A stretch of DNA of 64,000 nt, taken from the NCBI RefSeq assembly GCF_011751075.1, contig NZ_JAALLN010000016.1:1-64000 (forward strand), in the 5' to 3' direction. This DNA comes from Flavobacterium poyangense (GTDB taxonomy: Bacteria > Bacteroidota > Bacteroidia > Flavobacteriales > Flavobacteriaceae). Below the pieces are notes generated by a model. That model made no database searches and was not told the origin of the DNA. It saw only the letters and a list, made by a program, of their open reading frames with translations. The position numbers and the translations under genes were made by a program. Below are positions 26,465 to 34,160 of the stretch, one piece after another (position 1 is the stretch's first letter; every line of letters starts with the position of its first letter).

Positions 26465-26497
26465 TTCCCACTTTTTCAATCAATGTTCCCACTTTTT
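26465..26497 (+). repeat. Right arm-type integrase sites (two copies)
   Basis: TTCCCACTTTTT occurs at 26465-26476 and 26486-26497, in the same orientation as the pair at 13377-13400 and 48 bp from the right core. Confidence 0.7.
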
Positions 26498-26533
26498 AAT
26501 CAATAAAAACATAATCATATGAAAAACAATATA

Positions 26534-26569
26534 TTAAAAAATACAAATTACTTTCTTATCGTCTGACAT
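26534..26569 (-). pseudogene. Displaced 5' end of ettA (11 codons) including the attR core
   Basis: From position 26569 the minus strand repeats the ettA start codon and codons 2-8, then continues CIF and a TAA stop. This is the target remnant left behind by insertion: the former ettA upstream region at 26570-26668 now leads into an 11-residue frame. The 25-bp core is 26545-26569. Confidence 0.85.
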
Positions 26570-26668
26570 CTCTATTATGTTTTATTTGAATTATTCTATT
26601 TGTATAAACTATTTATCACAATTGATTTTTGCGGTTGAATTGAATTTTGCCATTGCCATAGGACAAGT
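26570..26668 (-). promoter_or_regulatory. Original upstream region of ettA, separated from its gene
   Basis: This is chromosomal DNA immediately upstream of the displaced ettA start. It must have held the native promoter and ribosome binding region. A candidate box TAGTTTAT is seen on the minus strand, but no exact TAnnTTTG. The call rests on the att geometry. Confidence 0.5.
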
Positions 26669-26851
26669 TTAAACCCTTCCTTTTAAAGCGTTAAAAACCC
26701 ATGCATTAGCAAAGAAACCAACACCTACGGCGCCAAATCCCCAGCCTGAAACATCACTATATCTAAAAGCGCCAAGACCTATTAGTAGCAATCCCATAAG
26801 TACCATTATAAAAGTTGCCCATCCTAAAACAGTATTTTTATTCATTCCCAT
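26669..26851 (-). CDS. CAL67264-type small membrane protein
   Basis: 60 residues with two hydrophobic helices (WATFIMVLMGLLLIGLGAF and a Gly-rich WGFGAVGVGFFANAWVF), ending in a short basic tail. The pattern matches the conserved flavobacterial two-helix protein named for CAL67264. Function is unknown; it is presumably in the inner membrane. It was probably the gene upstream of ettA on the same strand before the element inserted. Confidence 0.7.
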   Translation of the reverse strand: MGMNKNTVLGWATFIMVLMGLLLIGLGAFRYSDVSGWGFGAVGVGFFANAWVFNALKGRV

Positions 26852-26923
26852 AATTGTGAATATTTTTTAATCTAGATTATATATTATATTTTTGGAAATG
26901 CAAATATCGTGAATTTTCACGGC

Positions 26924-27928
26924 TTAATTAAATATTTTGTAAAGCATTTCTTTTAACAAATCCGATTGGGAAAGCGCATTGGCTCCAACACCTTTGCTTT
27001 TTACATCAATATCGCGCAATGCTCCTACTATCTGACTCACTTTTCGCATCGGGTAATTTTTTATTGCAAGATCGTATTCCTTTAAGAAATAAGGATTTAC
27101 TCCAATAGCGGTAGCTACATTTTTAGGGTTTTTATCCTTAAGTCCGTGATATTTTAAAAGCTGTATAAAAAAGCCAAAAACCAATCCGGTTGTCATCACC
27201 AGTGGGTATTCTTTGGGGTTGTGAGCAAAATTTTCTGCGATCTTATAAGCTTTAATCTGATTGCGTTCTCCGATTGCCTTTCTTAATTCGAAAACATTGT
27301 AATCTTTACTAAAACCAATATTTTCTTCAATATGTTGTGGTGTAATTACGGTACCTTGCGGTAAAATGATTTGTAATTTCTCTAATTCATTATTGATTTT
27401 GCTCAAATCGGTACCTAAAAATTCGACCAGCATAGCATTGGCTTTAGGATCAATTGTATATTTTTTTCCTGCTAAAACCCTTTTGATCCAGTCACCAACC
27501 TGGTTTTCGTATAATTTTTTGCTTTCGAAAACAACTCCTTTTTGCGCTAATAATTTGGTTACTTTTTTACGTTTATCAAGTGTTTTGTATTTATAGCAAA
27601 AAACCAATACCGTTGATTCCATCGGATTACCTACGTAAGATTCTATTTTGTCAATATTTCTGGATAAATCCTGTGCTTCCTTTACGATAACAACCTGACG
27701 ATCTGCCATCATTGGGTATCGTTTAGCGGTTGAAACAATATCTTCTACAGAAACATCTCTTCCGTATAAAACAGTCTGGTTGAATCCCTTCTCCTCTTCT
27801 GCAAGTAAATTTTGTTCCATGTACTCGGCTAACTTATCAATATAATAAGGCTCTTCCCCCATTAAAAAATAAATTGGCTTAATATTTCCGGCTTTTATAT
27901 CATTTACAATTTTTACAACTTCATCCAT
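26924..27928 (-). CDS. holA: DNA polymerase III delta subunit (clamp-loader wrench)
   Basis: 334 residues, the usual length. The start MDEVVKIVNDIKAGNIKPIYFLMGEEPYY contains the family motif Y-x-L-x-G-E-E-P-x-x-I. The middle AAA+-like lid and the C-terminal collar helices (NYPMRKVSQIVGALRDIDVKSKG) are present. It opens the beta clamp in the clamp loader complex. An inverted repeat lies between it and the divergent HsdR_N-type gene. Confidence 0.9.
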   Translation of the reverse strand: MDEVVKIVNDIKAGNIKPIYFLMGEEPYYIDKLAEYMEQNLLAEEEKGFNQTVLYGRDVSVEDIVSTAKRYPMMADRQVVIVKEAQDLSRNIDKIESYVGNPMESTVLVFCYKYKTLDKRKKVTKLLAQKGVVFESKKLYENQVGDWIKRVLAGKKYTIDPKANAMLVEFLGTDLSKINNELEKLQIILPQGTVITPQHIEENIGFSKDYNVFELRKAIGERNQIKAYKIAENFAHNPKEYPLVMTTGLVFGFFIQLLKYHGLKDKNPKNVATAIGVNPYFLKEYDLAIKNYPMRKVSQIVGALRDIDVKSKGVGANALSQSDLLKEMLYKIFN

Positions 27929-27943
27929 ATGTTTTCTGCTACA

Positions 27944-27998
27944 AGTTTCAGGTTTCAGCTTTCAAGTTATTGCAACTTTAAACCTGAAACCTGAAACT
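27944..27998. repeat. Inverted repeat of the AGTTTCAGGTTTCAG family
   Basis: Perfect 15-bp arms at 27944-27958 and 27984-27998. A related palindrome is at 31401-31460. It lies between divergent genes, so it is a dispersed repeat and not a terminator for either of them. Confidence 0.6.
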
Positions 27999-28016
27999 AT
28001 TTTATATTTTTGTTTT

Positions 28017-28466
28017 ATGCAAAGATTAAATTTCCCTACTTATACTTTCCGATTCAAAAATAGCGAAAATAAAGTGTCTATTTTTGATGAAATCAGGAAA
28101 AAATTCATCATTCTTACTCCCGAAGAATGGGTGCGTCAGCATGTGGTTCATTTTCTGATCAATGAAAAAAAATACCCTAAATCACTTATAAATGTAGAAA
28201 AGGTATTGATGGTGAATGGATTGCGAAAGCGTTATGATGTTGTTGTCTTTAATTCTGATGGTTCTATACATATATTAGTAGAGTGCAAAGCACCGGAAGT
28301 AAAAATTTCGCAAGCAACTTTTGACCAGATTGCTCGTTACAATATGACAATGGAGGCACGGTTTTTGAATGTTACGAACGGTCTGAATCATTATTATTGT
28401 CAAATGGACTTTGAAAACGAAAAATATACGTTTTTACCATCGCTCCCGGATTACAAACAAATTTAA
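28017..28466 (+). CDS. HsdR N-terminal-domain (restriction-endonuclease-fold) protein
   Basis: 149 residues matching the HSDR_N family: EEWVRQHVVHFLINEKKYPKSLI, then the nuclease-fold residues R-x-D in GLRKRYDVVVF and the E-x-K motif LVECKAPE. These correspond to the catalytic D and ExK of PD-(D/E)XK enzymes, so the site looks intact. No helicase or methylase genes are nearby. It is a conserved house gene of Bacteroidota next to holA, so it is probably a housekeeping nuclease rather than part of a restriction system. Confidence 0.8.
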   Translation: MQRLNFPTYTFRFKNSENKVSIFDEIRKKFIILTPEEWVRQHVVHFLINEKKYPKSLINVEKVLMVNGLRKRYDVVVFNSDGSIHILVECKAPEVKISQATFDQIARYNMTMEARFLNVTNGLNHYYCQMDFENEKYTFLPSLPDYKQI

Positions 28467-28486
28467 TAAACTATAAAAAAATACCT

Positions 28487-29506
28487 TTGGATAAAATAGC
28501 AGTCGTCATTTTAAATTGGAATGGAGTAAAATTGTTAGAGCAATTTTTACCCTCTGTAGTTCAATTTTCGGCAGGAGCCACTATTTATGTTGCGGATAAT
28601 GCTTCAACGGACCATTCAATAAATTTCATCAAAGAAAATTTCCCAACCATAAAGATTGTCCAAAATAATGGCAATCATGGTTTTGCAAAAGGATATAATG
28701 ATGCTTTACAACATATTGATGCGGAATTATACGCTTTAGTTAATTCTGATATCGAAGTAACGGAAAACTGGCTAAAACCTATTATTGAAACATTTGACAC
28801 AGAAAAGGAGACAGCCATAATTCAACCTAAAATTCTTGATTTTAAAAATAAGGAGTACTTCGAGTATGCCGGTGCAGCAGGTGGTTTTATTGATAAATAC
28901 GGATATCCGTACTGTCGTGGACGTATTTTTGAAACCATTGAAAAAGACAATGGTCAGTATGATGACAATTGCGAATTATCGTGGGCTTCCGGGGCTTGTT
29001 TTTTTATAAGAAGCAGTGTTTATCATGAATTAGAAGGTTTTGATGAAACTTTTTTTGCGCATCAGGAAGAAATAGATTTGTGCTGGCGTGCTTTAAATGA
29101 AGGGCATGTTATTAAGTACAATTCGCAATCAATAGTGTATCATGTGGGAGGTGCGACTTTACAACAGGGCAATCCAAGAAAAACGTATCTGAATTTTAGA
29201 AATTCATTGCTAATGCTTGTGAAAAACCTGCCAAAGAAAGGTTTGTTGTCAATTCTTTTCATTCGAATGGTTTTGGACGGAATTGCAGGAGTTCGTTTTT
29301 TTCTTCAAGGAAAGTTTGGGCATACAGCTGCTATTTTAAAAGCACATTTTTCTTTTTATGGCCTGTTTTTTGAGTATAAAAGAAAAAGAAAAGATTTTCG
29401 ACTACAACAATACTATAACATTAAAAGTATCGTTTACTTGTATTACGTAGAAAAATTGACATTATTTAAAGAAATCTTTAACAGAAATCAATATATTAAA
29501 AACTAA
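28487..29506 (+). CDS. Family 2 glycosyltransferase
   Basis: 339 residues of GT-A fold, beginning with TTG at 28487 (LDKIAVVILNWNGVKLL). Visible are the nucleotide-sugar site YVADNASTDHS, a DxD-like NSDIEV, acceptor region ASGACFFIRSSVYHELEGFDETFF and ED-like HQEEIDLCWRA. It resembles rhamnosyl-type transferases for surface polysaccharides. C-terminal hydrophobic segments suggest membrane association. It follows the HsdR_N gene by 20 nt. Confidence 0.85.
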   Translation: MDKIAVVILNWNGVKLLEQFLPSVVQFSAGATIYVADNASTDHSINFIKENFPTIKIVQNNGNHGFAKGYNDALQHIDAELYALVNSDIEVTENWLKPIIETFDTEKETAIIQPKILDFKNKEYFEYAGAAGGFIDKYGYPYCRGRIFETIEKDNGQYDDNCELSWASGACFFIRSSVYHELEGFDETFFAHQEEIDLCWRALNEGHVIKYNSQSIVYHVGGATLQQGNPRKTYLNFRNSLLMLVKNLPKKGLLSILFIRMVLDGIAGVRFFLQGKFGHTAAILKAHFSFYGLFFEYKRKRKDFRLQQYYNIKSIVYLYYVEKLTLFKEIFNRNQYIKN

Positions 29507-29511
29507 ATTTG
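29504..29511 (+). promoter_or_regulatory. Candidate -7 box for the OmpA-like gene
   Basis: TAAATTTG matches TAnnTTTG and overlaps the stop codon of the preceding gene, 27 nt before the next ATG. The -33 element is unclear. Confidence 0.35.
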
Positions 29512-29538
29512 TAAATAACGTCTAATTAAATTAAAATT

Positions 29539-30372
29539 ATGAGAAAAATAGTAATTGCACTATCGGTACTAATGGCTTTAACATCGTGCGTTTCAAAGAA
29601 ACAATATGCTGCTTTGGAGGCTAAAAACAAGGAGATTCAGGACTTATTAAATTCTTGTACTGTAAAACTTAATTCGTGTTTGGAAGAAAAAGCAGGCTTG
29701 GCTGCTACAGCTGAAAGTTATAAAGCACATAATCAGGATTTAATTAACAGTTCAAAAGATTTGACTGTATTAACGACAAAAGGAGCTGAAAATCTTGAAA
29801 AATCATTAGAAAGTTTAAAAGAGAAAGATTTAAAAATATCAAGACTTCAAGATGCATTAACTAAAAAAGACAGTGTAACGTTGGCTTTAGTAACAAGCTT
29901 AAAAGGAGCGGTTGGAATCAACGATCCGGATATCGAAATCAATGTTGAAAAAGGAGTTGTATTTATCTCTATTGCAGATAAATTATTATTCAAAAGCGGT
30001 AGTTATGACGTAAGTGATAAAGCAAAATCAGTTTTAGCTAAAGTGGCTAAAGTTGTAAATGACAAACCGGACTTTGAATGTATGGTTGAAGGTCACACAG
30101 ATGATGTTCCTTACAAAAGCAACGGAATTATCTTAGACAACTGGGATTTAAGTGTGAAACGTTCTACTTCTATCGTACGTGTATTAACAAATGATTTAGG
30201 TGTGAATCCGGCGAAATTAATTGCTGCAGGTAGAAGTTCATATGTGCCATTGGTAGCAAATGACAGCCCTGAGAACAAATCTCGTAACAGAAGAACTCGT
30301 ATTGTGGTGATGCCAAAAATCGATCAATTCTATGATATGATTGAAAAAGAAATGAAAAAACAACAGAAATAA
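29539..30372 (+). CDS. OmpA-family peptidoglycan-binding lipoprotein
   Basis: 277 residues. The lipoprotein signal is MRKIVIALSVLMALTSC. A coiled coil follows (residues about 22-125, AALEAKNKEIQDLL), then a C-terminal OmpA/MotB domain (about 150-265) with LLFKSGSYDVSDKAK, VEGHTDDVPY and NRRTRIVVMP, the residues that bind diaminopimelate. It tethers the outer membrane to the cell wall. It is followed by a good terminator. Confidence 0.9.
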   Translation: MRKIVIALSVLMALTSCVSKKQYAALEAKNKEIQDLLNSCTVKLNSCLEEKAGLAATAESYKAHNQDLINSSKDLTVLTTKGAENLEKSLESLKEKDLKISRLQDALTKKDSVTLALVTSLKGAVGINDPDIEINVEKGVVFISIADKLLFKSGSYDVSDKAKSVLAKVAKVVNDKPDFECMVEGHTDDVPYKSNGIILDNWDLSVKRSTSIVRVLTNDLGVNPAKLIAAGRSSYVPLVANDSPENKSRNRRTRIVVMPKIDQFYDMIEKEMKKQQK

Positions 30373-30402
30373 TTCTTTGTTTCCATATCGTTTTAAAACA
30401 GA

Positions 30403-30428
30403 AAAAGCAGGTCTGACGACCTGCTTTT
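30403..30428 (+). terminator. Intrinsic terminator after the OmpA-like gene
   Basis: AAAAGCAGGTC (30403-30413) pairs with GACCTGCTTTT (30418-30428) around TGAC. Confidence 0.85.
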
Positions 30429-30760
30429 ATGTATTCTTAACTTTGTTTAATAACCAATTAAATATAAATCAAGAATAGCATTATTTTTAATTAACTAACT
30501 AAATTTTAACTGATATTAAAGTTAGTTATTATTTTTAAAATACGATGCGTTTTAAGTTTTTTTTTACAAAAGCACCTGTGGGGATGTAATTTATAACTGT
30601 ATATGATTTTTTTATTTCTGTATTTAATTGTTTTAGCGTTGTTTTTTGGACGCTGCTATAGCAATTGGCTTTGTGAAAAAAACAGTTAAAAACAGAAACG
30701 GATGTTAAATTCAGTAAAAAGGAATTAGATACTTCTTTTTTGCACCGTAAAACAATTGTT
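30429..30760. other. Gene-free AT-rich stretch
   Basis: No gene is supported. A 28-codon hydrophobic frame starts near 30604 (MIFLFLYLIVLALFFG) but has no supporting signal. A weak inverted repeat (TAACTAACT with AGTTAGTTA, about 30494-30530) is present. Confidence 0.4.
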
Positions 30761-31381
30761 TTATAAAATATCTATATCTCCTTTTCCTTCCCTAACAATA
30801 ACAGGTTCGTGTTCAGATAAATCGATAATAGTTGAGCCAACATTGTCACCATATCCGCCATCGATAACAAGGTCTACCAGATTTTGCCATTTCTCAAAAA
30901 TAAGTTCAGGGTCTGTGGTGTATTCAATTACATCGTCTTCATCACGGATAGAAGTAGAAACAATTGGGTTGCCTAACTGCCTTACAATTTCTAATACAAT
31001 ATTGTTATCCGGTACACGAATACCTACCGTGGTTTTCTTTTTAAACTCTTTTGGTAAATTATTATTTCCGGGTAAGATAAAAGTATAAGGCCCCGGCAAG
31101 GCACGTTTCAGGATTTTAAATGTCGAGGTATCAATCTGTCTCACGTAGTCTGAAAGATTGCTTAAATCGTGGCAAATAAATGAGAAATTTGCTTTCTCGA
31201 GTTTTACTCCTTTTATTTTCGCTATCTTTTCTAATGCACGGGAATTGGTAATATCACAACCTAATCCATAAACAGTATCAGTTGGATAAATGACCAAACC
31301 ACCATTCTGAAGCACTTTTACCACTTTGGCAATTGCAGCTTCACTTGGTTTATCTGGGTATATTTTTATAAATTCTGCCAT
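30761..31381 (-). CDS. L-threonylcarbamoyladenylate synthase (YrdC/Sua5 family)
   Basis: Makes threonylcarbamoyl-AMP from threonine, bicarbonate and ATP for tRNA t6A37 modification. The frame opens at 31408, but MAEFIKIYPDKPSEAA at 31381 is the family start. Motifs are GLVIYPTDTVYGLGCD, KRALPGPYTFIL and VGIRVPDN, with SIRDEDD. It is the short YrdC-type form of 206 residues, without the C-terminal Sua5 domain. Confidence 0.9.
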   Translation of the reverse strand: MAEFIKIYPDKPSEAAIAKVVKVLQNGGLVIYPTDTVYGLGCDITNSRALEKIAKIKGVKLEKANFSFICHDLSNLSDYVRQIDTSTFKILKRALPGPYTFILPGNNNLPKEFKKKTTVGIRVPDNNIVLEIVRQLGNPIVSTSIRDEDDVIEYTTDPELIFEKWQNLVDLVIDGGYGDNVGSTIIDLSEHEPVIVREGKGDIDIL

Positions 31382-31400
31382 CTTAATTTTTGTTTTTTTT

Positions 31401-31460
31401 TGTTTCAAGTTTCAAGTTTGAGTTTCGTTGCGAAAAACCTGAAACCTGAAACTTGAAACA
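31401..31460. repeat. Inverted repeat of the GTTTCAAGTTTC family
   Basis: Arms 31401-31419 and 31442-31460 are complementary at 18 of 19 positions. It is related in word composition to the repeat at 27944-27998. Confidence 0.6.
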
Positions 31461-31468
31461 TTTTTTTG

Positions 31469-33805
31469 TTACCCTACAACATCTAATTTAGCAAATCTTA
31501 ATAACAATTTCTTGATTCCGCCTACTTCAAACTTGATTTCGGCTTTTTTATCCGGCCCTACTCCTTCCAAATTGATTACTTCTCCTTTTCCGAAACGCTC
31601 GTGCATTACGACATTTCCGATTGTTAGCTTATTATCAAACAGATTCGGAGCACTATTATTTGGATTTGTTCCTGCGACCGGTTTTAATTTGCGAATATTT
31701 GAATCCATTCTGGGATCATTATTCGTATGCTGTTTAGGTGGCGCACTGCCAATGGGTTTTGCTAATCGCAATTTCGACTTGTCAATATCTCCGAAAATAT
31801 CACTGTCAATCGCCGGTTTGTAGCGGTAACTGGTTTCTGCAGGTGTTAAATACTCCAGGTATTGCGGATCAATTTCTTCAATGAATCTCGAAGGTTCGCT
31901 ATCGGTAAGTTTTCCCCAACGGTAACGCGATTGTGCGTAAGTCAAGTAAGCTTGGTGCTCAGCACGCGTTAAGGCTACATAAAACAAACGTCGTTCTTCT
32001 TCGAGTTCACTTCTGGTACTCATACTCATCGCACTCGGGAACAAATCTTCTTCCATTCCTACCGCAAAAACATGAGGGAATTCCAGTCCTTTTGCTAAGT
32101 GAATGGTCATTAAAGCTACACGATCTTCATCGGTTGTATCGTTATCCAGATCTGTAGCAAGAGCAACATCCTGCATAAATTCTGACAAGGCTCCTCTTGC
32201 ACCGTCAATCTCTCTTTGGCCTTCTGTGAAGTCTTTTATACCATTTAAAAGTTCTTCTATATTTTGAATTTTCGCCATTCCTTCCGGAGTAGCATCTTTT
32301 TTAAGCTCCTGAACCAAACCTGTTTTTTTGGCTACGTGATCTGTGATATAAAAAGCATCCTGATTTTGATCAATCACCTGAAAACTCTGAATCATGGTCA
32401 CAAAATCTTTCAGTTTGTTTTTTGTACCGGCATTCAGTTTCAAATCGATTTTATCGATATTGACCATTACTTCCCAAATCGATCTTTTGTAATGATTGGC
32501 TGCAATGGTTAATTTTTCAACTGTAGTGTCTCCAATTCCACGAGCCGGGTAATTGATCACACGAATCAATGCCTCTTCATCTTTAGGATTAATAACCAAT
32601 CTCAAATAACACAAAACATCCTTGATTTCTTTGCGTTGGTAGAAAGACAAACCGCCATAAATTCTGTATGGAATATCTCGCTTTCTTAAAGCATCCTCCA
32701 TAGCACGTGATTGGGCATTGGTACGATATAGAATCGCGAACGAACCATTGTGCAACTGATTCTGCATTTTTTGTTCGAAAATCGTACTGGCAACAAAACG
32801 ACCTTCTTCGGCATCTGTTAAACTTCGGTGTACTTTTATCTTTGGTCCAAAATCATTTGCCGTCCAAACAATTTTATCCAGTTTGGTTTTATTTTTGTCA
32901 ATGATGGTATTTGCCGCTTCCACAATATTTCGGGTGGAACGATAATTTTGTTCCAAACGGAACATTTTTACACCTTCGTAATCCTTTTGGAAATTCAGAA
33001 TGTTATTGATGTTTGCTCCACGGAAAGCATATATACTCTGCGCATCATCTCCAACCACACAAATATTCTGAAACTTGTCTGATAATGCCCTAACAATAAG
33101 ATATTGAGAGTGATTGGTATCCTGGTACTCATCAACCAAAATGTATCGAAAACGGTTTTGATATTTCGCCAGAACTTCAGGAAAACGAGTTAATAGCTCA
33201 TTAGTTTTCAATAACAAATCATCAAAATCCATTGCTCCTGCTTTGAAACACCTTTCTACATATTGCTGGTAAATTTCTCCTAGTCTTGGTCTTTTAGCCA
33301 TGGCATCGGCTTCTTGCAATTCCGGATCATTAAAATATGCTTTTACCGTAATCAAACTGTTTTTATAGTTTGAAATTCTACCTAAAACTTGCTTTGGTTT
33401 ATAGACATCACGATCCAATTGCATCTCCTTAATGATCGATGAAATCAGCCTTGCAGAGTCCTGCGAGTCATAGATCGTAAAATTTGAAGGGTATCCCAAA
33501 TGATCTGATTCGGCACGAAGAATACGCGCAAAAATAGAGTGAAATGTTCCCATCCAAAGATTTTTTGCTTCGGAAGATCCTACAATATCAGAGATTCTGT
33601 GTTTCATTTCACGAGCTGCTTTGTTCGTAAAAGTCAAAGACAAAATATTAAAAGCATCAATCCCCTGATGCATCAGATAAGCAATCCTGATCGTTAGAAC
33701 ACGGGTTTTTCCTGAACCTGCACCAGCAATAATGATCATTGGCCCGTCTTTTTGTAGAACGGGTTGTCGTTGCGCTTCGTTTAGCTGGTCAATATAATTT
33801 TGCAT
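31469..33805 (-). CDS. UvrD/PcrA-type DNA helicase
   Basis: 778-residue superfamily 1A 3'-5' helicase. It has Walker A AGAGSGKTRVL, motif Ia LTFTNKAAREM, DEYQDTN (Walker B), QNYRSTRNI (motif IV region), VALMTIHLAKGLEFPHVF (motif V) and VALTRAEHQAYL (motif VI). The C-terminal tail contains the Tudor-like segment (LTIGNVVMHERFGKGEVI) that binds RNA polymerase in PcrA. Roles are repair and removal of roadblocks. Confidence 0.93.
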   Translation of the reverse strand: MQNYIDQLNEAQRQPVLQKDGPMIIIAGAGSGKTRVLTIRIAYLMHQGIDAFNILSLTFTNKAAREMKHRISDIVGSSEAKNLWMGTFHSIFARILRAESDHLGYPSNFTIYDSQDSARLISSIIKEMQLDRDVYKPKQVLGRISNYKNSLITVKAYFNDPELQEADAMAKRPRLGEIYQQYVERCFKAGAMDFDDLLLKTNELLTRFPEVLAKYQNRFRYILVDEYQDTNHSQYLIVRALSDKFQNICVVGDDAQSIYAFRGANINNILNFQKDYEGVKMFRLEQNYRSTRNIVEAANTIIDKNKTKLDKIVWTANDFGPKIKVHRSLTDAEEGRFVASTIFEQKMQNQLHNGSFAILYRTNAQSRAMEDALRKRDIPYRIYGGLSFYQRKEIKDVLCYLRLVINPKDEEALIRVINYPARGIGDTTVEKLTIAANHYKRSIWEVMVNIDKIDLKLNAGTKNKLKDFVTMIQSFQVIDQNQDAFYITDHVAKKTGLVQELKKDATPEGMAKIQNIEELLNGIKDFTEGQREIDGARGALSEFMQDVALATDLDNDTTDEDRVALMTIHLAKGLEFPHVFAVGMEEDLFPSAMSMSTRSELEEERRLFYVALTRAEHQAYLTYAQSRYRWGKLTDSEPSRFIEEIDPQYLEYLTPAETSYRYKPAIDSDIFGDIDKSKLRLAKPIGSAPPKQHTNNDPRMDSNIRKLKPVAGTNPNNSAPNLFDNKLTIGNVVMHERFGKGEVINLEGVGPDKKAEIKFEVGGIKKLLLRFAKLDVVG

Positions 33806-33951
33806 GAATTTTTTTCTGTTTATGCAAAAATAAGAATTAAAGATGGAAAAAGAAAGGAACTAAGTTTCTAAGATATTGAGTGACTAAGTGAAGAAAAAAC
33901 TTTATTTCTTATAAATTGAATTTGATTATTGAATTCGAAAAAAAATCATTG

Positions 33952-34065
33952 AATCAGTGAAATCTGTGTCCGCTTCTTTTTAGTTTGTCACAGATTAAAA
34001 GAATCAAATCGATTATTTCTTGGTCTAAAAAAATAATTCGTGATAATTCGTGCAATTGGTGGCCA
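33952..34065. repeat. Dispersed ATCTGTG/TTCGTGCAATTG repeat, copy 1
   Basis: ATCAGTGAAATCTGTG, CACAGATTAA, then TTCGTGATAATTCGTGCAATTG appear in the same order as in 44390-44485. The element fills the 355-nt gap upstream of the delta-60 protein. No gene or clear promoter is seen in it. Confidence 0.55.
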
Positions 34066-34160
34066 GTGTTTCTGAAAAGGGTTGAAAAAATGTTAAAACT
34101 TTAGAAAAAATAATCAGATAAATTGGAATAAAACTCTAATTTTATCGCAAATAAAAAAAC

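Larger units (their letters stand above)
13265..26569. mobile_element. 13.3-kb integrative element inserted at the 5' end of ettA, carrying a DRT3-like defence module
   Basis: Exact 25-bp direct repeats bound the region (13265-13289 and 26545-26569). A tyrosine recombinase gene lies just inside the left repeat, and paired arm-type repeats sit near both ends. The contents are AT-richer than the flanks by eye and consist of accessory genes: recombinases, an HUH-like protein, an XRE regulator, a zinc-protease-like protein, two reverse transcriptases and unknowns. No phage structural genes, relaxase of conjugative size or type IV secretion genes are seen, so it is best called an integrative (possibly mobilisable or satellite) element or defence island. 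Confidence 0.9.

Noticed and set aside
28017..28466. Part of a type I restriction-modification system
   Set aside because: Only the HsdR N-terminal fold is present, with no motor, specificity or methylase genes. Its neighbours are housekeeping genes.
30604..30690. 28-codon hydrophobic ORF
   Set aside because: Too short, no promoter or coupling, and such frames arise easily in AT-rich sequence.
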